Origin: Chloroflexota bacterium
GTDB lineage: Bacteria > Chloroflexota > UBA6077
Length of the DNA: 13,098 bases
Assembly (NCBI GenBank): GCA_021806765.1
Contig: JAJZQR010000142.1
Coordinates: 1 to 13,098 of the forward strand
Direction: 5' to 3'
This document shows, piece after piece, positions 7,397-13,045 of this stretch. Position numbers and translations under genes: made by a program. Under the pieces are notes generated by a model. The model saw only the letters and a program-made list of their open reading frames with translations. It was not told the DNA's origin and did not search any database. Within the stretch, counting starts at the first letter, position 1; the number at the start of each line of letters is the position of its first letter.

Positions 7397-7424
7397 ATTC
7401 TGGAGGGCGAAAGGGGGTGAGTCC

Positions 7425-7955
7425 ATGCGCTGTGCCGCGATCGCCAGGAGCACGGGGCGGCAGTGCGGGCAGATGGCCCTGTCGGGCAGCCGCTACTGCT
7501 GGTACCACGGGGGCGGCGGGGAGACGGGGCGACAGGGAGACGGGGCGACCGGGAAGGAACAGGATGGACAGGATAGGGAGGATAGGGCAAGGGAGACGGG
7601 GAAACGGGGACACAGGGGGACGAGGCGACTGGGTGACACGGGGAGGCGGAGGCGGGGAGGCCGGGTGCGGGAGGGCGGGCGCTCCTTCTACGCCGATGTC
7701 CTGGAGGAAGGGGCCCTGGAGATGGAGGTGGCGGCGGCGCTGCGCGGGGTGGAGGACGAGATCGCCGTCCTGCGCATGCTGATCCGCAAGGTGGCGCGGG
7801 AAGGGGACGTGGAGGCCACCCGCAAGGGGATCGAGACCCTCTGTCGTGCCCTCAAGGTCCAGTACGCCCTGGAGGGGCGCTCCGCCGAGGGTCTCGCCGG
7901 TTCCCTGGCCCGGGTGCTGGACGAGGTGGGCAACGAGCTGGGGATGGCGCTGTGA
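7425..7955 (+). CDS. Cys/His 'HGG' protein with helical C-terminal domain, DNA-packaging-like or regulatory; function unknown
   Basis: A 176-residue protein. Residues 1-30 hold a compact Cys/His motif: C3, C14, C25 and H28, ending WYHGG. This matches the R-C-x-A...G-x-x-C...C-x-x-HGG zinc-finger-like head of small phage and chromosomal proteins, some annotated near terminase genes. Residues 31-79 are a low-complexity basic linker (GETGRQGDGATGKEQ and similar) encoded by repeat-type DNA. Residues 85-176 are predicted helical (EDEIAVLRMLIRKVAREGD, then LARVLDEVGNELGM) and look like the conserved second domain. ATG 7425 has AGGGGGTG about 7 nt upstream. It is the first gene of a unit with an SOS-type operator. 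Recognition of the family is from pattern memory, so function is left open. Confidence 0.8.
   Translation: MRCAAIARSTGRQCGQMALSGSRYCWYHGGGGETGRQGDGATGKEQDGQDREDRARETGKRGHRGTRRLGDTGRRRRGGRVREGGRSFYADVLEEGALEMEVAAALRGVEDEIAVLRMLIRKVAREGDVEATRKGIETLCRALKVQYALEGRSAEGLAGSLARVLDEVGNELGMAL
7515..7650 (+). repeat. Minisatellite-like GGGGAGACGGGG / ACAGGATAGG repeat inside the HGG gene
   Basis: Tandem, degenerate purine-rich units (GAGACGGGGCGACAGG, GGGAGACGGGGCGACC, AGGATGGACAGGATAGGG, GGAGACGGGGAAACGGGG). Such strings are normally intergenic in repeat-rich genomes. Here the reading frame passes through and yields the linker of the encoded protein. Several frames are open through it because stop codons are scarce in such units. 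Confidence 0.65.
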
Positions 7956-8000
7956 GTCGAGCGATGAGGTCCAAGTCCTATCTGGTGAGCCCTGGGGTGG

Positions 8001-8094
8001 CTGTAGCCGCACCCTTTATGGGTGCGCGTAGCCTCGTGCGGTAACAGGATTCCCCACCACGAGGTGCGCGCAGGCGTAAAGCCTGCGGCTACAG
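8001..8094. repeat. 94-bp composite foldback element with CTGTAGCCGC inverted ends
   Basis: The outer ends CTGTAGCCGC (8001-8010) and GCGGCTACAG (8085-8094) are perfect complements. Inside are three smaller stems: CGCACCC/GGGTGCG (8008-8014 with 8020-8026), CCTCGTG/CACGAGG (8032-8038 with 8058-8064), and CGCAGGC/GCCTGCG (8069-8075 with 8081-8087). The inner and outer pairings overlap and would compete. It has the layout of a miniature inverted-repeat element. Confidence 0.65.
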
Positions 8095-8103
8095 GGAAGG
8101 ATC

Positions 8104-8127
8104 GCCGGCGGGAGCCGGCTCCTACGC
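8104..8127. repeat. GCCGGCGGGAGCCGGCTCC palindromic repeat
   Basis: Contains the perfect 12-bp palindrome GGAGCCGGCTCC (8111-8122) flanked by GCCGGC and CTACGCG. It belongs to a second short repeat type stacked next to the foldback element, upstream of the small membrane-protein gene. Confidence 0.5.
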
Positions 8128-8161
8128 GTGATTGTGGTTGGGCATCGAAAGGAGGTGTGAG

Positions 8162-8437
8162 TTGGTGGAGAAGGGGGACGAGGCGTTGAAAGGGGCCATC
8201 AGGAGGTTCAGTTTACCTGCTCCCGGGCGGGAAGGAGGGGACGAGGTGAGGTCGCTGGCCTCCCGGCTGGACGATCGAGGTTGTGCCTACGGTCGAGTGA
8301 CCAACGCCCGTTTGGAGGAGGTGGCCCGGGGCTACGAAAGGCTCGAGGGCAAGCTGAACGCGGTCCTGCTGGCCGTCACCGGCACCTTTCTGAGCAGCCT
8401 GGTGGGCATGGTTCTCTACCACCTCCGAGGGGGATGA
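8162..8437 (+). CDS. Small coiled-coil plus single-membrane-segment protein (holin/XhlA-like architecture)
   Basis: A 91-residue protein. A charged N-terminal half is followed by a heptad-like stretch, ARLEEVARGYERLEGKLNAV (about 49-68), and one hydrophobic segment, VLLAVTGTFLSSLVGMVLYHL (about 68-88), ending RGG. A short coiled coil leading into one C-terminal membrane helix is the arrangement of XhlA-type phage membrane proteins, but it is also common in unrelated small proteins. I chose TTG 8162 because GGAGG (8151-8155) lies 6 nt upstream; GTG 8165 is equally possible. The stop overlaps the next start as ATGA, so the two proteins are translationally coupled, which suggests that they act together, perhaps as a membrane-bound regulator of the sigma-like protein. 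This link is an inference. Confidence 0.7.
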   Translation: MVEKGDEALKGAIRRFSLPAPGREGGDEVRSLASRLDDRGCAYGRVTNARLEEVARGYERLEGKLNAVLLAVTGTFLSSLVGMVLYHLRGG

Positions 8438-9423
8438 TGGTGGACAGGGGTGATGGGCGGGGGCAGTGCAGCGAGGACGGGGTCCGGCGAGCGCGGGCAG
8501 TAGGGGGCGATGGGCAGATGGAGGGAACCGAGGAGGGGGAGCGCCGGGAGCGGGAGGAGAGGGTATCCCTCCTGGCCCTCCGGTACCGTTCCGGCGAGCG
8601 CGCCGTTCTAGGGGAGCTGTATGCCGAACTGGAGCCCTTCGTCCGCGGCTTCCTGCGCCACCACCTCTCTGTCTCCCACTCGCTGCCTCTGGGGGTGGGG
8701 GCGGAGGATCTCTACCAACAGGCCTACGTGGAGCTGGCGGAGACGGCTCTGGGGTGGGATCCCGATCGGAGGGACAACTTCATGCCCTATTTCCTCCGCT
8801 CCTTCCCCTGGCGGATCGACCGCTACCTGCGCTCTCAGACCCCTCGGCGGCGGACGGCCCGCTTCCAGCTGTACAGCGTGCCCCACGATACCCTGATGGA
8901 GCAGATGGCGGGTGCCGCCGGCCCGGATGGTCGGGATTGGGACGACGCCCTGGCCTGCGCGGAGTTGGTGCGGGAACTGCCGGGGCTGTACGGCCGGGTG
9001 GTGAGGCTGCGCCTCTACCATGGTCTTCCTTTTGCGGAAGTAGCCGGTGCCCTGGGGATCAGCCGGTCCGCTGCCCACGAGGCCTTCGGTCGGGCGATCT
9101 CCCTGTCCAGGTCCTTCCTGGAAGGGCCTCCGGCGAGTCCCGGGGGAGGCGAGGGTGGGGGAGCTTCCCCGGGCCGCAAAGGCGTCGACCCGGAGATAGT
9201 GCGGCGCTGCGTGGAGGCGCTGCACCGGCTGGCCCCGGGCGGAGCGCCCCTGCCGGGTAGGGATACGCTGTGCCGGGCGGCCGGCTTGACCTGGCAGCAG
9301 TACGGGGAAATAATGGCGCAGTTGCGCGCCCGGGGGTGTGTCGTGGGCCGTAGGCGGGGGAGTCCCGGCTGCCTGGCCTGCGCCGATCCCGCCGAGACCT
9401 TGCGGCGGCTGCAGGGGTTCTGA
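8434..9423 (+). CDS. Sigma-70-like factor with C-terminal helical/winged extension
   Basis: A 329-residue protein. A sigma region 2-like block lies at about 44-138 (AEDLYQQAYVELAETALGWDP at 90-110, then FMPYFLRSFPWRIDRYLRSQ at 116-135). A region 4-like HTH lies at about 175-228 (VVRLRLYHGLPFAEVAGALG, then ISRSAAHEAFGRAI). A Gly/Ser/Pro linker (231-250) leads to an extra 78-residue helical domain (252-329; RDTLCRAAGLTWQQYGEIMA, then LRARGCVVGRRRG), wing-like at its end. This domain is not part of ordinary ECF factors. Start ATG 8434 is chosen for the ATGA overlap with the membrane-protein gene; ATG 8437 and 8518 are alternatives. The first 40 residues look poorly conserved. It probably directs RNA polymerase to a dedicated promoter set; it could also be a non-sigma phage-type regulator. 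The stop lies inside a dispersed inverted repeat. Confidence 0.75.
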   Translation: MMVDRGDGRGQCSEDGVRRARAVGGDGQMEGTEEGERREREERVSLLALRYRSGERAVLGELYAELEPFVRGFLRHHLSVSHSLPLGVGAEDLYQQAYVELAETALGWDPDRRDNFMPYFLRSFPWRIDRYLRSQTPRRRTARFQLYSVPHDTLMEQMAGAAGPDGRDWDDALACAELVRELPGLYGRVVRLRLYHGLPFAEVAGALGISRSAAHEAFGRAISLSRSFLEGPPASPGGGEGGGASPGRKGVDPEIVRRCVEALHRLAPGGAPLPGRDTLCRAAGLTWQQYGEIMAQLRARGCVVGRRRGSPGCLACADPAETLRRLQGF

Positions 9424-9484
9424 GTTCTGGGTTCTGAGTTCTGAGTGTTTGGAACCCAGAACCCAGAACCCAGAACTCAGAACC
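9416..9484. repeat. 30-bp inverted repeat of GTTCTGAGTTCTGG units between sigma-like and hydrolase genes
   Basis: The left arm 9416-9445 (units GTTCTGAG/GTTCTGGG) and the right arm 9455-9484 (units CCCAGAA/CTCAGAA) match at 28 of 30 positions around a 9-nt loop. The TGA stop of the sigma-like gene (9421-9423) is in the left arm. The right arm ends just before AGAGGA, the ribosome site of the next gene. It could terminate transcription or influence translation of the hydrolase. Confidence 0.75.
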
Positions 9485-9493
9485 AGAGGACGG

Positions 9494-10264
9494 ATGGATC
9501 TGACGCTAACCTTCCTGGGCACGGGGACCTCCCACGGGGTGCCCTCCATCGCCTGCCACTGCCCCGTCTGCACTTCCGACGATCCGAAGAACCGGCGTTA
9601 CCGCTGCTCCGTGCTGCTTCAGTACCAGGGACGAAACGTCCTGATCGACACGGCCACGGAGTTTCGGCTGCAGGCGATCCGGGCGGGCATGGAGCGGTTG
9701 GATGCCATCCTCTTCACCCATTCCCACGCCGATCACATCAGCGGCCTGGACGACGTGCGCTCCTTCAGCGAGCGCCAGGGCGGACCGATCCCCTGCTACG
9801 GGACTCCCGAGACCCTGGAAGATATCCGCTGCCGCTTCGACTACATCTTCACCCCCACCCAGTGGGGTGGAGGGAAGCCGCGCCTGGAGCTGATCCCCCT
9901 CCAGGGCCCGGTGAACCTCTTCGGTCTGGAGATCGTCCCCGTTCCGGTGTGCCACGGCAAGCTGCTGGTGCTGGGCTTCCGTTTCGGCGGCAGCGCCTAC
10001 GTGACCGACACCAATTGCATCCCCGACGGTTCCGTGGATCTGCTGCGGGGGCTGGACCTGCTGGTGCTGGACGCTCTCCGGTGGACGCCCCACCCCACCC
10101 ACTTCACCGTGAACCAGGCGCTGGAGGTGATCAAGGAGTTGCATCCCGCCAGGAGCTATCTTACCCATCTCACCCACGACCTGGACTACGCCTGCACCAA
10201 CGCGATTCTTCCGCCCGGTGTGGAGCTGGCCTACGACGGGCTGAGCCTGCAGCTGGGCTCGTGA
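9494..10264 (+). CDS. PhnP-type metallo-beta-lactamase-fold phosphodiesterase
   Basis: A 256-residue protein. It begins TFLGTGTSHGVP (6-17), then C21, C23 and C26 (ACHCPVC), the extra zinc-site cysteines described for E. coli PhnP, and DPKNRRYRCS. The catalytic metal motif is THSHADHISGLDDVR (75-89; H76, H78, D80, H81), followed by H154 (CHGK), D172 (TDTN) and LTHLTHD with H225 and H228. PhnP hydrolyses cyclic ribose phosphodiesters from phosphonate breakdown. No other phn gene is nearby, so a broader phosphodiesterase or nuclease-like role is equally possible. ATG 9494 has AGAGGA a few nt upstream; the frame continues upstream into repeat DNA, which argues against earlier starts. It is on the same strand as the sigma-like gene but behind a strong foldback. 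Confidence 0.88.
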   Translation: MDLTLTFLGTGTSHGVPSIACHCPVCTSDDPKNRRYRCSVLLQYQGRNVLIDTATEFRLQAIRAGMERLDAILFTHSHADHISGLDDVRSFSERQGGPIPCYGTPETLEDIRCRFDYIFTPTQWGGGKPRLELIPLQGPVNLFGLEIVPVPVCHGKLLVLGFRFGGSAYVTDTNCIPDGSVDLLRGLDLLVLDALRWTPHPTHFTVNQALEVIKELHPARSYLTHLTHDLDYACTNAILPPGVELAYDGLSLQLGS

Positions 10265-10274
10265 ACCCCTGAAA

Positions 10275-10313
10275 GGGCAAAGCATTTCGCTGCGGCGAAA
10301 TGCTTTGCCCCTA
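10275..10313. repeat. GCATTTCGC/GCGAAATGC palindromic repeat (possible terminator)
   Basis: Perfect 16-bp arms GGGCAAAGCATTTCGC (10275-10290) and complement (10295-10310) with a TGCG loop, then CTA. It lies 10 bp after the stop of the hydrolase and before corA. It is the same family as 1-28 and 11371-11409, with AAAGC in place of GAAGC matched by a compensating change in the other arm. Confidence 0.8.
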
Positions 10314-10368
10314 CATAAGGGGGCGGTGGATGGGGTACAATTCCCCCAGCGGAAGGGAGGTGATCGGC

Positions 10369-11346
10369 ATGGCCGTAAGGGGTAACCCGACGTCCTCTGG
10401 TGTTCCGGGCGCTCGCCCTGAAGAGCACAAGCTGAATCTTCAGATCGTCCGTCACGGCAAGATGACGTGGGTAAACGTGGAGCGCCCCACCAGGGACGAG
10501 ATCGAGTGGCTGCGCCAGAACTATCCCTTCCACCCCCTGCATCTGGACGACTGCCTCAGCAAGATCCAACGGCCCAAGATCGACGTACACGAGGACTACC
10601 TCTTCATCGTCCTCCACTTCCCCGTCTTCAACAAGATGGCCGGGGTGACCGTTGCCAGCGAGGTGGACATCTTCATCGGCGCCGATTACTTCATCACCGT
10701 CCACTCGGGGGACATCAAGCCGCTCCATCGGATGTTCCAGGAGTGCTTCAACAGCGCTCCGGCCCGCCAGGAGTTGATGGAGAGGAGCACCGGCTACCTC
10801 CTGTACCGGGTGGTGGACCGGCTGGTGGACTACTGCTTCCCCATCCTGAACAAGATCGACTCCAACCTGGAGGCGGTGGAGGACACCATCTTCGAGGAGA
10901 ACGTCCGGCAGACGGTGCGGGACATCTCCGTGATCCGGCGGGACATCCTCAACTTCCGCCGGATCGTGAAGCCCCAGATCGCGGTGATCGCCAGCCTGGA
11001 GCACAAGAAGACCGCCTTCTTGCAGGAGGATCTGGAGGCCTACTTCGGCGATATCTCCGACCACGTGGCGAAGATCTGGGACATCCTGGAGGACTTCAAG
11101 GAGGTGGTCGAGGGGCTGGCCGCCACCAACGATTCCCTCACCTCCTACCGGCTGAACGAGGTGATGAAGATCCTGACCACCATCTCGGTGATCATGCTGC
11201 CCCTGACCCTGGTGTCGGGCATCTACGGCATGAACATCGAGCTGCCGCTGCAGCAGCATTCCCTGGTGTTCCTGGTGGTCCTGGGGATCATGCTGGCCAT
11301 CGCCATGGGGATGCTGACCTACTTCCGAAGAAAACGGTGGATCTGA
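10369..11346 (+). CDS. corA: CorA-family magnesium/metal ion transporter
   Basis: A 325-residue protein with the CorA plan: an alpha/beta cytoplasmic domain (WVNVERPTRDEIEWL, then PLHLDDCLSKIQRPKID at 56-72), long helices (about 130-265), TM1 (about 268-286), the GMN motif (287-289, IYGMNIE), TM2 (about 298-318) and a basic tail, RRKRWI. Pentameric CorA channels admit Mg2+ or Co2+ across the inner membrane; some relatives export Zn2+. The loop after GMN reads IELPLQQHS rather than the common F-x-x-MPEL, so ion preference should not be assumed. ATG 10369 is chosen for GGGAGG 8 nt upstream; the in-frame extension to 10300 lies in the palindrome. TACAAT (10336-10341) is a possible -10 without a good -35. 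Confidence 0.92.
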   Translation: MAVRGNPTSSGVPGARPEEHKLNLQIVRHGKMTWVNVERPTRDEIEWLRQNYPFHPLHLDDCLSKIQRPKIDVHEDYLFIVLHFPVFNKMAGVTVASEVDIFIGADYFITVHSGDIKPLHRMFQECFNSAPARQELMERSTGYLLYRVVDRLVDYCFPILNKIDSNLEAVEDTIFEENVRQTVRDISVIRRDILNFRRIVKPQIAVIASLEHKKTAFLQEDLEAYFGDISDHVAKIWDILEDFKEVVEGLAATNDSLTSYRLNEVMKILTTISVIMLPLTLVSGIYGMNIELPLQQHSLVFLVVLGIMLAIAMGMLTYFRRKRWI

Positions 11347-11370
11347 GGTGACGCCGACGCAACGCTGTAA

Positions 11371-11409
11371 GGGCGAAGCATTCGGCTGCGGCCAAATGCT
11401 TCGCCCCTA
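11371..11409. repeat. GCATTCGGC/AATGC palindromic repeat, bidirectional terminator candidate
   Basis: Arms GGGCGAAGCATTCGGC (11371-11386) and GCCAAATGCTTCGCCC (11391-11406) with one mismatch and a TGCG loop. It lies between convergent corA and the NUDIX gene. The trailing CTA (11407-11409) is the TAG stop of the NUDIX gene on the minus strand, as in the copy at 1-28. Confidence 0.8.
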
Positions 11410-11934
11410 CGATCGGGCCTGGGCTCGCAGCTTCTCCAGCGCTCGGCGGTGGGCCTGGAAAGCGATCTCCTCCGGGAGTTGGTCCAGGGGGAAAGCCCTT
11501 GCCTCCGCGGCGTCGTCACCGGCCCTGATCCGGCCGCCCACGATCCGCCCTGTATACACCATCAGCAGGGCGAGGCCCCGTGGATCGCCCCGCTCCATCT
11601 CGACGCTCACCAACCCGGTGAGTTCCACGTCGACCCCCAGCTCCTCCTTCAGCTCCCGGACGGCGGTCTCCTCGGGGGATTCCCCGTACTCCATGAAGCC
11701 GGAGGGCATCGTCCACTGCCCCTGGAAGGGGTCGTACTTGCGACGGACCATCAGAACCTGACCATCCTCGACCAGGGCCACGGCCGAGGCGATGTTCGGC
11801 CTGGGGTAGTAGACCCAGCCGCAGGAGGGGCAGACCTGCCGTTCGTGATCATCCTCGCGACGGGTTGTGAGGGGCGTTCCGCAACGGATACAGAAGCTGG
11901 CTCGGGGGGGATTGTTGGCTGCCAGCCATGTCAT
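11407..11934 (-). CDS. NUDIX hydrolase with N-terminal zinc ribbon
   Basis: A 175-residue protein. A CxxC...CxxC zinc ribbon (C15, C18, C35, C38; FCIRCG and VCPSCG) is followed by YYPRPN and a complete Nudix box, GFMEYGESPEETAVRELKEE then LGV (79-101), with all catalytic acidic and Arg positions kept. Zinc-ribbon NUDIX enzymes include NudC-type NAD(H) pyrophosphatases and ADP-sugar or mutagenic-nucleotide hydrolases; the substrate cannot be fixed here. The protein is shorter than NudC and lacks its long N-terminal domain. ATG 11934 is the only ATG at the proper place; GAGGA directly abuts it, which is a poor spacing. It lies 83 bp downstream of greA on the same strand, across a foldback repeat, and may share its transcript. 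Confidence 0.88.
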   Translation of the reverse strand: MTWLAANNPPRASFCIRCGTPLTTRREDDHERQVCPSCGWVYYPRPNIASAVALVEDGQVLMVRRKYDPFQGQWTMPSGFMEYGESPEETAVRELKEELGVDVELTGLVSVEMERGDPRGLALLMVYTGRIVGGRIRAGDDAAEARAFPLDQLPEEIAFQAHRRALEKLRAQARS

Positions 11935-11942
11935 TCCTCGCT

Positions 11943-12005
11943 GTCATGCCGAGCGATAGCGAAGCATCTCGTCCAAAGAGATCCTTCGCTGTCGCTCAGG
12001 GTGAC
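11943..12005. repeat. GTCAT...GAAGCATCTC dispersed palindromic repeat between greA and the NUDIX gene
   Basis: The 28-nt arms (11943-11970 and 11978-12005) match at 23 of 28 positions around 7 nt. They contain GAGCGA, AGCGAA and ATCTC, the pattern of a repeat that I recall from many bacterial genomes (GTCATnCTGAGCGAAGCGAAG type). It could act as an mRNA hairpin after greA. Confidence 0.7.
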
Positions 12006-12017
12006 AAGAAAGAGTCC

Positions 12018-12890
12018 CTATCGGTTCTCGACCTTCTGCACTTTAAGGCGCAGGGTGCCGGCCGGAACCTCCACCGCGACCTCGTCGCCTACCACCCTGC
12101 CGGTGAGGGCCCTGCCCACGGGAGACTGGATGGAGATCTTTCCGTGCCTCGGGTCGATCTCGCCCGGCCCCACCAGGGTGTAGACGATCTCTTCGTCCTC
12201 GGTCAGGTCGATGAGGGTAACCTTGCTGCCCAGGTCGGCCACGTGAGCCGGCCCCGTGTCCTGCACCACATGACCGTGCTGAAGGATCCGCTGCAACTCC
12301 CGAATGCGGGCCTCCACCTCCCCCTGGTGCTGCTTGGCCACATCGTAGGGCGCGTTCTCCCGGAAGTCCTTGTCCGCGGCGGCCGTGCGAAGCTCCAGGG
12401 CGATCTGGGGCCGCATCTCCGTTTCCAGGTAGTTGAGTTCCGCGGCCAGCTTGTCGTATCCCTCCCGGGTGAGGCGAATCCCTCCGTTTTCCACCGGCTC
12501 GGGGGCTGCCGGGGCAGGCGCCTTGGCCTGCTCGGGCTCGTCTTTCTTCTTCTTTCGCTTCAGCTTGATCTCAACCGCAAGGTTGCTATCTATCCATCGC
12601 TGCTTTCTGGCTTCCACCAGAAAGGCCCGTAGCGCCTCCAGTCTCTGCTGGGCATCGGTCCGTGCCTCGGCCATCAACTGTTCCTGGTAGCGCTCCAGGT
12701 CGGGCGGCGTGATGGAGCCTACCATCCGCTGGGCTCCAAACCAGCGGGCAAAGGCGTTCAGATCCTGGGCGTAGCTGCTTCTCTCCGTGGGGATCAAGTT
12801 GGAGAGATAGCTCGCCACCGCCTGGCTGAGGGCCATGTTTGACTGAGGCTGAGATACAACACTAGAATGCTCTTGGGCAGAGCCAGGCAT
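12018..12890 (-). CDS. greA: GreA-type transcript cleavage factor with N-terminal recombinase core-binding-like domain
   Basis: A 290-residue protein, nearly twice the usual GreA length (about 160). Residues 138-210 form the GreA coiled coil (LTREGYDKLAAELNYLETE); D175 and E178 in KDFRENAPYD correspond to the tip acidic pair (usually GDLSENAEY) that activates RNA polymerase cleavage. Residues 217-288 are the FKBP-like domain (GSKVTLIDL, GPGEIDPRHGKISIQSPVGR, ALTGRVVGDEV). The added part, residues about 20-108 (LSQAVASYLSNLIPTERSSY, then AQDLNAFARWFG, and a helix with ALRAFLVEARKQRWIDSNLA), resembles the SAM-like core-binding domain of XerC-type tyrosine recombinases, joined by a KR-rich, then Ala/Pro linker (109-135). 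ATG 12890 has GGAGG 9 nt upstream; ATG 12899 directly abuts it. Confidence 0.87.
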   Translation of the reverse strand: MPGSAQEHSSVVSQPQSNMALSQAVASYLSNLIPTERSSYAQDLNAFARWFGAQRMVGSITPPDLERYQEQLMAEARTDAQQRLEALRAFLVEARKQRWIDSNLAVEIKLKRKKKKDEPEQAKAPAPAAPEPVENGGIRLTREGYDKLAAELNYLETEMRPQIALELRTAAADKDFRENAPYDVAKQHQGEVEARIRELQRILQHGHVVQDTGPAHVADLGSKVTLIDLTEDEEIVYTLVGPGEIDPRHGKISIQSPVGRALTGRVVGDEVAVEVPAGTLRLKVQKVENR

Positions 12891-12925
12891 AATGTCCATC
12901 CTCCGGTAACATTGGTCAACACACA

Positions 12926-12955
12926 ATTATAGCCGAAGGTCGTGGCTCTGGCCAA
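12926..12955 (-). promoter_or_regulatory. Promoter of greA
   Basis: On the minus strand a perfect TATAAT (12931-12926) with TTGGCC (12955-12950, 4 of 6) 18 nt upstream. The expected transcript start near 12919 leaves about 28 nt of leader holding GGAGG. It is the best -10 box in the window. Confidence 0.75.
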
Positions 12956-13018
12956 CGCGGCAGGGCCTGTGGGGTGCGACCCAAGATTCCGGGAGAGCGG
13001 GCCGGGAGCCTCAGATCG

Positions 13019-13045
13019 TGTAGGGGCGGGCGTCCCTGCCCGCCC
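13019..13045. repeat. GGGCGGGC/GCCCGCCC palindromic repeat
   Basis: Arms GGGCGGGC (13024-13031) and GCCCGCCC (13038-13045) around 6 nt, preceded by GTAGG. It is another dispersed repeat type. The rest of 12956-13098 shows no gene. Confidence 0.55.

Noticed and set aside
7515..7650. Possible CRISPR array in the repeated purine-rich stretch
   Set aside because: Units are degenerate, directly tandem, and lack constant spacer lengths; no cas gene is present.
10231..11259. Long minus-strand frame opposite corA
   Set aside because: His/Val/Leu/Gly-rich shadow of corA without domains.
1..11409. The GCATT/AATGC palindromes as a CRISPR or attachment-site set
   Set aside because: Copies are kilobases apart, each flanks a different gene end, and no integrase gene is present (the recombinase-like domain in greA lacks the catalytic domain).
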